Origin: Lewinellaceae bacterium | GTDB taxonomy: Bacteria > Bacteroidota > Bacteroidia > Chitinophagales > Saprospiraceae | NCBI GenBank assembly: GCA_020636315.1 | Contig: JACJYA010000007.1 | Coordinates: forward strand, 124,001 to 188,000 | Direction of reading: 5' to 3' | DNA: 64,000 nucleotides | Part shown: positions 8,831 to 16,842 of the stretch, piece by piece | How positions within the stretch are numbered: the stretch's first letter is position 1 | Layout of the letters: each line of letters starts with the position of its first letter | Translations under genes and position numbers: made by a program | Notes under the pieces: generated by a model | Seen by the model: only the letters and a program-made list of their open reading frames with translations | What the model was told of the DNA's origin: nothing | The model's database searches: none

Positions 8831-9352
8831 TCAGTGGCCGATGAGGTGTTGGAAATACCGCAACAGGTTTTCGGCCACAGGGTCCTCCGTTGACTTTTGT
8901 TCGTAAACAACACTCGAGTCCAGGTAATATTCTTCTCTTTCCTCCAGTTTCCGGCGGATGAAATCTTCCATCTCCCCCTCATTCAACCCTTTTAGCAAAG
9001 GCCTCTGGCCTTGTTCACGGGCCAGGCGGTGGGCCAGTATTGCAGCCGGTGCACGCAGATATATGGTCACCCCGTGCCGGTTCATCCATTGCATGTTTTC
9101 GTGAAAACAGGGCGTGCCGCCGCCACAGGAAACCACCACATTTTTAAACCGGGCCATCTCCCGCAAAGCATCGCGTTCCAGCTTTCGGAAGTACATCTCT
9201 CCTTTTTTTTCAAATACTTCCCTGATGCTGATGCCCTCTTTGTGCTCAATCCATTCATCCAGGTCAACAAACTTAATTCCTGCCCGTTCGGCCAGCCGGC
9301 GCCCGGTAAAACTCTTTCCACTACCCATAAAACCGATCAAAAATACTCGCAT
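8831..9352 (-). CDS. aroK: Shikimate kinase
   Basis: Phosphorylates shikimate at the 3-hydroxyl with ATP in the chorismate (aromatic amino acid) pathway. The product is 173 residues from the ATG at 9352; the frame also allows a TTG at 9364. The P-loop GFMGSGKS is at residues 7-14, Asp-rich FVDLDEWIE binds shikimate, CGGGTPC carries the conserved Gly-rich substrate loop, and the lid contains REQGQRPLL. The length is normal. DUF429 follows on the same strand. Confidence 0.93.
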   Translation of the reverse strand: MRVFLIGFMGSGKSFTGRRLAERAGIKFVDLDEWIEHKEGISIREVFEKKGEMYFRKLERDALREMARFKNVVVSCGGGTPCFHENMQWMNRHGVTIYLRAPAAILAHRLAREQGQRPLLKGLNEGEMEDFIRRKLEEREEYYLDSSVVYEQKSTEDPVAENLLRYFQHLIGH

Positions 9353-9429
9353 AACTAAACGCAAAACAATTCAAACCCTCGCAAGTTACTATAAGAGTAA
9401 TAACGATGCATGCTCGCCAAAACTTTTCT

Positions 9430-9437
9430 TACATTTG
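9430..9437 (+). promoter_or_regulatory. Promoter -7 element for the DUF1573-yajC-ybbR operon
   Basis: TACATTTG is an exact TAnnTTTG match ending 36 bases before the DUF1573 ATG. No clear -33 TTG is present at the usual distance, so the call rests on the -7 element alone. Confidence 0.4.
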
Positions 9438-9473
9438 CATGGCTTGCCCTTGCAAAAGGAAAAACTGTAAATT

Positions 9474-9980
9474 ATGAACCGATTCATCCTGCTAGCCGTT
9501 GTCCTTGCTGCCGTTGCCTGCAGCAACACCCCTCAAACCGGAAGCGAAAAATCACTGGAAGAGATAAAAAGCGACGGCTCGATCCGCAACTCTGAGATCA
9601 TTCGCAGCCCCGTCTCCGCAAATGAGCCTCTGGATACCGTCAATGTAGCCAAAATGGCTTTTGAAGAAGAAGATTTTGACTTTGGCGAAGTTGATGAAGG
9701 AGCGGTTGTCGAGCATACGTTTCACTTCATCAATACCGGCAAAGCCCCTCTGTTGATTAGCAGCGCCCGTTCTACCTGTGGATGTACTGTCCCCGAATGG
9801 CCCAAAGAGCCTATTGGCCCTGGTGAAAGCGGAAAGATTGAAGTTAAGTTCAATACAAGAGGGAAGAAAAACAAACAGACCAAGCCTATTACAATAGTCG
9901 CCAATACCTATCCGGCAACGTCAAAGGTCTTTATTCGGGGCTTCGTTCACCCGGCTGAAGGCGGACAGGAAACTCAGTAG
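9474..9980 (+). CDS. DUF1573 lipoprotein
   Basis: A 168-residue envelope protein. Residues 1-16 are a lipoprotein signal with lipobox VAAVAC (Cys16). After a charged linker, residues 62-160 form the DUF1573 Ig-like (ASPM/SPD-2/Hydin-type) beta sandwich, with the hallmark FDFGEVDEGA, FINTGKAPL and STCGCTVPEW segments. The molecular role is unknown. It is followed by yajC and ybbR on the same strand, an arrangement I recognise from other Bacteroidota, which suggests an envelope or secretion-related role. Confidence 0.85.
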   Translation: MNRFILLAVVLAAVACSNTPQTGSEKSLEEIKSDGSIRNSEIIRSPVSANEPLDTVNVAKMAFEEEDFDFGEVDEGAVVEHTFHFINTGKAPLLISSARSTCGCTVPEWPKEPIGPGESGKIEVKFNTRGKKNKQTKPITIVANTYPATSKVFIRGFVHPAEGGQETQ

Positions 9981-10037
9981 GATAATTTTTCTCAATCTGA
10001 ATTTTGATAAAGCCACACAAACGAAAATCCATTCAAA

Positions 10038-10364
10038 ATGACATCATTTGATTTGCTTTTGCTTCAGGCAGGAAATGCAGGCATGTACAACCTCATTTTC
10101 ATCGGCGCGATGATCCTTGTCTTCTGGCTGTTTCTCATTCGCCCCCAGCAAAAACGCCAGAAGGAACAGAAAACTTTCATGGACGGCCTCCAGAAAGGGG
10201 ATGAAGTGGTGACCGCCAGCGGGATCATTGGCCGGATCAATAAAATCGAGGAAAATGTCATTACTCTGGAAGTTGCCAATAAAACCTATATCAGGATAAC
10301 CAGGGCAGCAGTTTCAAAAGAAATGACAGATTCCTTCTTTGCCTCAGATGATAAGGATAAATAG
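10038..10364 (+). CDS. yajC: Preprotein translocase subunit YajC
   Basis: A 108-residue single-pass inner-membrane protein that associates with SecDF. The helix at about residues 17-36 ends in the family motif FLIRPQQKRQKE, followed by the small cytoplasmic domain with GDEVVTASGIIGRI. Its 3' end overlaps the start of ybbR by 17 bases, which implies translational coupling. Confidence 0.93.
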   Translation: MTSFDLLLLQAGNAGMYNLIFIGAMILVFWLFLIRPQQKRQKEQKTFMDGLQKGDEVVTASGIIGRINKIEENVITLEVANKTYIRITRAAVSKEMTDSFFASDDKDK

Positions 10365-11334
10365 AAAAGCATTTACGGTAAAAATAAGGGAAGACAGGGC
10401 TACCCTTCTCGCCTGCATAGGGATAGCCTTTGTCTTCTGGTTGCTGATCAAACTCTCCCAGACTTACCGGGCCGAAAAACAGGTTCTTTTCCAGTTTGAG
10501 ATTCCCTCTGACAAGGCACTGGCCACTCTTGCCCCCAATGATATGACCGTTCAACTTGAAGGAACCGGCTGGGATCTGATGTTTGACTTTTTTTCCAGCC
10601 GCACCGTTAAGCTTTCTTATGATATGTCGGGTATAACCCAGCTCAACCTCAACCGGGCCCGGCTGAGGTCAGATATCGCACAAAACCTCAATTCCAATGA
10701 TATCAGTATAATGGAGATCAACCCCGAAAGCCTCAACCTCACGCTGGAAGATAAATCCACCAAGCCTGTACCCGTAATCGTCAGGGACAGCCTGAATTTC
10801 GCTCCGGAACACCATTTGAAATCTCCGGTTAAGGTCAGCCCTGATTCCGTTGAAATAGCCGGGCCTGCTTCTCTGGTATCCACGATTGATAAATGGTACA
10901 CCGATTCACTACAGCTGGATAACCTGAAAACTACCACAACTCAGGTGGTAAAACTGGAAAAACCTCCCCGGGAACTATCCGTTTCGGTAAACCAGGTGGA
11001 AGCTCAGATAGAAGTAGAGCCCTTTACCGAAAAGACCATGTACATTCCTCTGGTCATAAAAAATGCCCCGGACAGCCTCCGCATTTTCCCGGATAAGATA
11101 AACATCAGCTGTAAACTCGGGCTCAGTAAATACGATTCCGTTTCCTTCCGGGATTTTATTGCCGAAGTTGACCTCAAGGGCATCTCTGCCAATGCTCCGA
11201 ATAACAGCGTTCCGGTGGTGATCACTCAAAAGCCGGACTTTGTAGAAAGCCTCCAATACACTCCTAAATCAGCCAAATTCTTCATCGTTGAGCAACCGGA
11301 GGAGACAGAAGCGGAAAATCCAAAATCCGAGTAA
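10348..11334 (+). CDS. YbbR/CdaR-like protein
   Basis: A 328-residue membrane-anchored protein from the ATG at 10348, inside the end of yajC (a TTG at 10339 is also possible). A basic cytoplasmic tip is followed by one helix (about 21-37, LLACIGIAFVFWLLIKL) and an extracytoplasmic region of repeated beta domains of YbbR type, each with a VPV or IPL strand near its end. In Firmicutes YbbR-domain CdaR regulates the diadenylate cyclase CdaA. No cdaA is adjacent here, so that role is not implied. Confidence 0.75.
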   Translation: MIRINRKAFTVKIREDRATLLACIGIAFVFWLLIKLSQTYRAEKQVLFQFEIPSDKALATLAPNDMTVQLEGTGWDLMFDFFSSRTVKLSYDMSGITQLNLNRARLRSDIAQNLNSNDISIMEINPESLNLTLEDKSTKPVPVIVRDSLNFAPEHHLKSPVKVSPDSVEIAGPASLVSTIDKWYTDSLQLDNLKTTTTQVVKLEKPPRELSVSVNQVEAQIEVEPFTEKTMYIPLVIKNAPDSLRIFPDKINISCKLGLSKYDSVSFRDFIAEVDLKGISANAPNNSVPVVITQKPDFVESLQYTPKSAKFFIVEQPEETEAENPKSE

Positions 11335-11387
11335 AATTTTGTATTTTTCCGATACAGCATTTGTTAATTCCAACCAAAAGTTCAGGT

Positions 11388-12143
11388 ATGGCAGGTCATA
11401 ATAAATGGTCAAAGATCAAGCGAAAGAAAGGTGCAGCAGATGCCAAACGTTCCAAAATGTTCAGCCGTATCATCAAGGAAATCACGGTTGCCGTGAAAGA
11501 AGGCGGCAATGGCGACCCGGACTTCAATCCCCGCCTCCGGCTGGCGGTGGCCAACGCCAAAGGAGTCAATATGCCTAAGGAGAATGTAGAACGAGCCATT
11601 AAAAAGGCCCTGGAGTCCGGAAGTGGTGACCTTCACCAGCCAACCTACGAAGGATACGCGCCCGGTGGCGTCGCCGTTTTTGTAGAATGTACCACCGACA
11701 ACCTCAACCGTACCGTTTCCAGCGTCCGGTCCATCTTTTCAAAAGGAGGCGGCAACCTGGCTACCTCAGGCTCCGTTGATTTTCTCTTTGAACGGAAAGG
11801 CATTTTTGTGGTCGAAAAAAGTACCCGAAACCTGGAAGATCTGGAACTGGAACTCATCGACGGGGGAGCGGAAGACTTGGAGGTGGATGATGATGCGGAT
11901 GAGATTACCATTACGGTTGATTTTACCGACTTCGGCAACATGCAGAAAAAGCTCGAAGAACTGGGCATTGAGCCCAAAGGCGCTAACCTGGAACGCATTC
12001 CAACCACTACCACTGCGCTGAGCCTGTCAGAGGCCAAAACCGCCCTCCAACTGATCGAAAACCTGGAAGAAGATGATGACGTGCAGAACGTTTTTCACAA
12101 CCTGGAAATGACAGAGGAACTGGAAGCGGCCCTGGAAGAGTAG
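11388..12143 (+). CDS. yebC: YebC/PmpR family protein
   Basis: A 251-residue cytoplasmic protein starting at the ATG at 11388 with the family-defining MAGHNKWSKIKRKKGAADA. The conserved second-domain segment GYAPGGVAVFVECTTDN and the acidic C-terminal domain are present. Members were long annotated as transcription regulators; recent work on relatives connects them to translation of proline-rich stretches. The sequence alone does not choose between these. The frame upstream of the ATG (to 11361) is not conserved. Confidence 0.93.
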   Translation: MAGHNKWSKIKRKKGAADAKRSKMFSRIIKEITVAVKEGGNGDPDFNPRLRLAVANAKGVNMPKENVERAIKKALESGSGDLHQPTYEGYAPGGVAVFVECTTDNLNRTVSSVRSIFSKGGGNLATSGSVDFLFERKGIFVVEKSTRNLEDLELELIDGGAEDLEVDDDADEITITVDFTDFGNMQKKLEELGIEPKGANLERIPTTTTALSLSEAKTALQLIENLEEDDDVQNVFHNLEMTEELEAALEE

Positions 12144-12441
12144 GGGGGAGGGCAAAAAAAAACTGCCCCGCACATCCGTAAAGGAAGGCGGGACAGCCCA
12201 CACACTATGAGAACACCCATTATTTTTTAGCTTCTTCGAAGCTTATCTTTTTGCAGTTTTTTGCGAATTTTCGCCTGCTCGCTTTTTACTTATATAGACG
12301 CACAATTACCCCCTCTGGTTATGTGGGAAAATGTTATTCTTTTGTTATAATATTTGAATTTAGTTAAGGCCCTCTTTGTATCAGGCTGGCCGAGAACAGG
12401 TTAGCGTAAAAAGTAGCAGAAACAACGATAAACCCTTGTCC

Positions 12442-14388
12442 ATGATCAAACCCAAAAGTGTTGAGGAAGTAATCGAAACGGCCAGGATCGAGGAAGTTGT
12501 ACAGGATTTCGTCAACCTCAAGCGAAGAGGAGTGAACATGATAGGGTTGTGCCCCTTTCACGCAGAGAAGACCCCTTCCTTTACGGTCTCGCCTTCAAAA
12601 GGTTTTTACAAGTGCTTCGGTTGCGGGAAAGGGGGAGATGCGGTCAACTTCATAATGGAGCTGGAACACATGGATTTTCCGGAAGCCATACGCTATTTGG
12701 CGAAAAAGTATGGCATTCAACTGGAAGAGACGGAGGTTTCCCAGGAAGTAAGAGAAGAGCAACAATACAAGGAAAGCCTTTATCTGGTCAACGAATACGC
12801 CAAGCAATATTTTCAGGATCAGTTGTTCCTTACAGATGTTGGAAAAAGCGTAGGCCTGCATTACTTCAAAGAGCGAGGGTTCCGGGAAGAGGTGATCAAA
12901 AAGTTCGGGCTGGGGTTCGCTCCCGATAAAAAGGATGCCTTTACCCTCAAGGCCACCCACGACGGGTACAATCTGGACCTGCTCAAAAAACTGGGGCTTA
13001 CCAGCCAGTACGGCCGCGATTTTTTCCGAAACCGCGTTATGTTCGCCATCCACAACCTCTCCGGCAAGGTGATCGGCTTTGGCGGCCGCATCCTGGTAAA
13101 AGACGTAAAGGCGCCCAAATACATCAATACCCCGGAGACGGATATTTACAACAAATCCAAGGTGCTCTACGGAGCATTTTTCGCCAAGCGGGGCATCCGC
13201 CAGGAAGATGAATGCATCCTGGTGGAGGGCTACACTGACGTATTGTCGCTTCACCAGGCCGGGATCGAAAACGTGGTGGCCTCCTCCGGAACCTCGCTGA
13301 CCGTCGAACAGATCAGGTTGATTAAACGATATACGGAGAACATCAAGATCCTGTACGACGGCGATCTGGCAGGCGTTAAAGCCGCCCTGAGGGGAATGGG
13401 CATGGTGCTGGAACAGGGGCTGAACGTGAAGATCGTTCTGCTGCCCGAGGGAGAAGACCCGGATTCTTACCTCCAAAAAGTGGGCACCGAGGCTTTTCGG
13501 GAATACATCACTCAGGAAGCTAAAGATTTCATCATGTTCCAGGCAGGCCTCCTGCAGGAAGAGGCCGCCGGCGACCCAGTGAAGAAGGCCAAGCTGATCA
13601 AAGATATTGTTGACAGTATTGCCAAAATACCCGATCCGTTAAAAAGATCTCTGTACGTACGGGAATGCGCCCGTATTATGGAGGTTGAGGAACAGTTACT
13701 CGTCAATGAAGCCAACAAGGTGGTTGCCTATAACTTTAAAAAAGGCCAGCAGGAAAAGGAAAGAGAACGGTTGAAGGAAGAAGCCCCTCAACCCGGCGAT
13801 ACTTTTCCGGCGCCTCCCGTTCAACCGAGGGAGAAACAGCCATCTGCCGGGGACGAATTTCAGGAAAAAGACATCATCCGCATTCTGATAGCAGGAGGAG
13901 AGAAGGTTTTTGATGCGGAACAGAACATCAGCGTTGCTCAATACATCCTCAGTAATATTGAAGATGTAATGGATAATTTTGACAATAAGCTTTACGGGCA
14001 GGTGGCCCGGTCCTGCCATGAGCGCCTCCTTGCCCAGGAGCCGGTTGACACCAATTACTTCCTGAACCACTCCGGCCAGGAGATCCGCCAGTTGGCGATC
14101 AACCTGTTGAGCACCCCCTATGAATACAGCGAAAACTGGGAAAAACGCTGGGACATCTTCCTTTCCTCTCAGAAGATGCCCGATGAGAACTTCGTCAAGG
14201 ACAGCACCCAGGCCCTGAAGCGTTTTAAGCTGAAAAAGCTCAATAAAATGATCCGGCAGAATGCGGAAAAGATAAAAAAGCTGTTCGAGGAAAAGTCTGG
14301 TGACTACATGGTTTACCTCAAGCTCGACCAGAAGCTGAAGGCCATGCGCAACCAACTGGCAGAGGAACTGGGGACGGTGGTGTTGTGA
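12442..14388 (+). CDS. dnaG: DNA primase
   Basis: Synthesises RNA primers at the replication fork. The product has 648 residues from the ATG at 12442. The N-terminal CHC2 zinc ribbon has Cys37, His40, Cys58 and Cys61. The core then runs into the TOPRIM domain with LVEGYTDVLSLHQAG and YDGDLAGVKAALRG, the acidic metal-binding motifs. The C-terminal third is low in similarity cues, as expected for the helicase-binding domain, with a charged linker at about 440-490. The roughly 300 bases upstream hold a short hairpin (12229-12243, AGCTTC/GAAGCT) and AT-rich sequence; no convincing promoter is seen. Confidence 0.96.
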   Translation: MIKPKSVEEVIETARIEEVVQDFVNLKRRGVNMIGLCPFHAEKTPSFTVSPSKGFYKCFGCGKGGDAVNFIMELEHMDFPEAIRYLAKKYGIQLEETEVSQEVREEQQYKESLYLVNEYAKQYFQDQLFLTDVGKSVGLHYFKERGFREEVIKKFGLGFAPDKKDAFTLKATHDGYNLDLLKKLGLTSQYGRDFFRNRVMFAIHNLSGKVIGFGGRILVKDVKAPKYINTPETDIYNKSKVLYGAFFAKRGIRQEDECILVEGYTDVLSLHQAGIENVVASSGTSLTVEQIRLIKRYTENIKILYDGDLAGVKAALRGMGMVLEQGLNVKIVLLPEGEDPDSYLQKVGTEAFREYITQEAKDFIMFQAGLLQEEAAGDPVKKAKLIKDIVDSIAKIPDPLKRSLYVRECARIMEVEEQLLVNEANKVVAYNFKKGQQEKERERLKEEAPQPGDTFPAPPVQPREKQPSAGDEFQEKDIIRILIAGGEKVFDAEQNISVAQYILSNIEDVMDNFDNKLYGQVARSCHERLLAQEPVDTNYFLNHSGQEIRQLAINLLSTPYEYSENWEKRWDIFLSSQKMPDENFVKDSTQALKRFKLKKLNKMIRQNAEKIKKLFEEKSGDYMVYLKLDQKLKAMRNQLAEELGTVVL

Positions 14389-14394
14389 AAAAGG

Positions 14395-14428
14395 TGAAGG
14401 GATGAAGAGTCCCCCCTTCATCCCTTCA
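14395..14428 (-). terminator. Terminator for fructose-bisphosphate aldolase
   Basis: A perfect 13-bp stem (14395-14407 with 14416-14428, core GAAGGGATGAAG/CTTCATCCCTTC) lies between the convergent dnaG and aldolase genes. Read on the minus strand it is followed by a run of T, so it should stop transcription of the aldolase gene; it has no T-run on the plus side. Confidence 0.75.
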
Positions 14429-14433
14429 ACGGC

Positions 14434-15516
14434 TTATTGATTCCTGCCGATGCAATTCAAGTCCTCAAAGGCCTGCTTCAGGCGGGCTTTGAAAGATTGC
14501 TCACCGGCTCTGAGCCACTGCCTGGGGTCGTAAACCTTTTTATTGGGCTTATCCTCTCCTTCGGGGTTGCCGATCTGAGTTTGCATATAATCGCGCTTGC
14601 CTTCGTAGTAGTTGCGAACGCCGTCCCAGAAAGCCCATTGAAGGTCGGTATCGATATTCATCTTGATCGCACCGTAGCCGATGGCCTCTCTGATCTCTTC
14701 CTGAGAGGAGCCTGACCCGCCGTGGAAGACAAAATTGATGGGGTTTTCACCCGTCTTGAACTTCTCTTTTACGTATTCCTGGGAATTTTTCAGAATGATG
14801 GGTTTCAGTTCGACATTGCCCGGTTTATAGACGCCGTGGACGTTGCCAAAGGCGGCGGCGATGGTGAACCGGTTGCTTACTTTGCGCAGGGTTTCATAAG
14901 CATAACTCACTTCTTCAGGCTGCGTATAGAGGCGGGAGCTATCGACATCCGTATTGTCGACGCCATCTTCCTCTCCACCGGTCACCCCAAGTTCGATCTC
15001 CAGGGTCATGCCGATCTTATCCATACGCTCGAGGTATTTCACGCAGGTTTCGACGTTTTCCGTAATGGGTTCTTCGGAGAGGTCGATCATGTGGGAGCTG
15101 TACAGCGGATACCCCCGGCTTTTATAAAATTTTTCGCCGGCATCGATCAGCCCGTCGAGCCAGGGAAGAAGCTTTCGGGCGCAGTGGTCGGTGTGCAGGA
15201 TTACCGTAACGCCATAGGCCTTAGCCATGGTATGAACGTGCATTGCGCCGGAAATACCACCGAGTACTGCTGCCTGTTGGTTGTCATTGGACAAGCCTTT
15301 TCCGGCAGTAAAGACAGCGCCGCCATTGGAAAATTGAATGATCACCGGAGAGTTGGCCTCCCGGGCGGTTTCGAGTACGGCATTGATAGTATTGGTGCCG
15401 ACTACGTTGACGGCCGGCAGGGCAAAATCATTTTCATTGGCGTACTTGAAAAGGTCCGTCACCTCATCTCCGTGAAGCACTCCGGTTCTGAAGCGGGTGG
15501 AAGTTGCTGTGGGCAT
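14434..15516 (-). CDS. fbaA: Class II fructose-bisphosphate aldolase
   Basis: A zinc-dependent glycolytic and gluconeogenic enzyme that cleaves fructose 1,6-bisphosphate to dihydroxyacetone phosphate and glyceraldehyde 3-phosphate. The 360-residue protein is of the longer class IIA size. Catalytic Asp110 and zinc ligand His111 lie in HTDHC (108-112), the metal-ligand region ELGVTGGEEDG follows, and FGNVHGVYKPG and VFHGGSGSS bind zinc and phosphate. Only 22 bases separate its ATG from the upstream hairpin, so its own promoter may overlap that hairpin. Confidence 0.95.
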   Translation of the reverse strand: MPTATSTRFRTGVLHGDEVTDLFKYANENDFALPAVNVVGTNTINAVLETAREANSPVIIQFSNGGAVFTAGKGLSNDNQQAAVLGGISGAMHVHTMAKAYGVTVILHTDHCARKLLPWLDGLIDAGEKFYKSRGYPLYSSHMIDLSEEPITENVETCVKYLERMDKIGMTLEIELGVTGGEEDGVDNTDVDSSRLYTQPEEVSYAYETLRKVSNRFTIAAAFGNVHGVYKPGNVELKPIILKNSQEYVKEKFKTGENPINFVFHGGSGSSQEEIREAIGYGAIKMNIDTDLQWAFWDGVRNYYEGKRDYMQTQIGNPEGEDKPNKKVYDPRQWLRAGEQSFKARLKQAFEDLNCIGRNQ

Positions 15517-15538
15517 AGAATCAGATATTTTTTTTTAT

Positions 15539-15593
15539 AAAAATGGCTATATCGCGACAAGCCCCTTTTGGGCAAGGCAATATAGCCATTTTT
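15539..15593 (-). terminator. Terminator between trxB and the aldolase gene
   Basis: A perfect 14-bp inverted repeat, AAAAATGGCTATAT (15539-15552) and its complement (15580-15593), encloses a 27-base loop that itself contains a GCCC/GGGC hairpin. Runs of T flank it on the minus strand, so it fits a terminator for trxB. Confidence 0.75.
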
Positions 15594-15625
15594 AGGGATT
15601 CCCGGGAATGCGGGAAGCATAGACT

Positions 15626-16570
15626 CTAAATCACGCCTTTCTCGGTAAGGTATCGTTCGGCATCCAGTGCAGCCATACAGCCGGTGCCGGCGGCGGTCAC
15701 CGCCTGCCGATAGACGTTATCCTGGGCATCTCCGCTGGCAAAGACCCCCGTTATGTTTGTTCTGGTGCTCTTGCCATTGGTCTGGATGTAACCCGTTTTA
15801 TCCATGGTGATCCAATCCTTAAAAATATCCGTGTTCGGCTTATGCCCGATGGCTACAAAAAAACCCTTCACCGGAAGGGTGGATTCCTCCCCGGATTTAT
15901 TATTGACGGCCTTCACTCCTTCAACATCATTCTCTCCAAGGATTTCCTTAGCTTCCGTGTTCCAGTGGACCTTGATGTTTTCCGTATTGAAGACTCTTTC
16001 CTGCATGATCTTGGAAGCCCGAAGCTCGTCCCGCCGGACGAGCAGGTGAACAACAGGGCACAATTTGGAAAGATACAGGGCTTCCTCAGCCGCCGTATCT
16101 CCACCTCCGACGACTGCCACTTCCTGGCCGCGGAAGAAGAAGCCGTCGCATACTGCACAGGCGGATACCCCTTTATTGGTAAGCCGTTTTTCCGATTCGA
16201 GGCCCAGCCATTTGGCACTGGCGCCGGTGGAGATGATCACACTGTCGGCGTGGATCTCATTGCCCGTTTCCGACCAGGCTTTGTGGACCGGGCCGGTGAA
16301 ATCGACTTTGGCAATCATTTCATACCGGACGTCGGTGCCGAAGCGTTCGGCCTGTTTCCTGAAATCCTCCATCATCTGCGGGCCCATGATACCATCGGGG
16401 TATCCGGGATAGTTTTCCACATCGGTGGTGATCATGAGTTGGCCACCGGGCTCTTTTCCCGTGTATAAAACGGGTTCGAGATTCGCGCGGGCAGCATATA
16501 CTGCTGCTGTGTAGCCTGCCGGCCCGGAGCCGATGATCAGGCATTTTACTCTTTCAATACCTTCAGACAT
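15626..16570 (-). CDS. trxB: Thioredoxin-disulfide reductase
   Basis: A flavoprotein that reduces thioredoxin with NADPH in the cytoplasm. The 314-residue protein has the FAD loop GSGPAG (14-19), the redox-active CAVC (138-141), the NADPH loop VVGGGDTAAEEA and the C-terminal FAD motif GVFASGDAQD. All family landmarks are intact and the length is typical. Confidence 0.96.
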   Translation of the reverse strand: MSEGIERVKCLIIGSGPAGYTAAVYAARANLEPVLYTGKEPGGQLMITTDVENYPGYPDGIMGPQMMEDFRKQAERFGTDVRYEMIAKVDFTGPVHKAWSETGNEIHADSVIISTGASAKWLGLESEKRLTNKGVSACAVCDGFFFRGQEVAVVGGGDTAAEEALYLSKLCPVVHLLVRRDELRASKIMQERVFNTENIKVHWNTEAKEILGENDVEGVKAVNNKSGEESTLPVKGFFVAIGHKPNTDIFKDWITMDKTGYIQTNGKSTRTNITGVFASGDAQDNVYRQAVTAAGTGCMAALDAERYLTEKGVI

Positions 16571-16596
16571 ATGTTTTTCGCTTTTAACTTAAGGCC

Positions 16597-16604
16597 CAAA
16601 AATA
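16597..16604 (-). promoter_or_regulatory. Promoter -7 element for trxB
   Basis: On the minus strand TATTTTTG matches TAnnTTTG exactly, 27 bases before the trxB ATG. A -33 partner is not clear. Confidence 0.4.
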
Positions 16605-16780
16605 AAAATAATAGAATTTGGGGTATGTAATTTCCGTCACAGAATAGGCCTGCTCATCAAAACCCTTTGTTGAAACGCCTGAAAAGGAGTACTGGTTGAC
16701 CCTGAGGCAGGGACGACAAGGGAAAACGGCCTTCCGGCAACCGGCTCTCGCCGGGAATTTTCCATCATTGGCCTGTTTTT

Positions 16781-16812
16781 TTGTAAGCCCTGGAATTTTT
16801 TCGGTATTTTTA
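16781..16812 (+). promoter_or_regulatory. Candidate promoter for the membrane subtilase
   Basis: TTG (16781-16783), part of a longer T-run plus G, lies 21 bases before TATTTTTA (16805-16812), which has one mismatch to TAnnTTTG. The start codon is 30 bases further on. Confidence 0.4.
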
Positions 16813-16842
16813 AGTGAATTTTAGAAGGAAAACAGGCAGATC

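Noticed and set aside
8800..8982. Upstream extension of the DUF429 frame
   Set aside because: It overlaps aroK in another frame, and the DUF429 fold begins exactly at the ATG at 8799.
14722..15540. 272-residue open frame antisense to the aldolase
   Set aside because: It is a shadow of fbaA with no signal or domain of its own.
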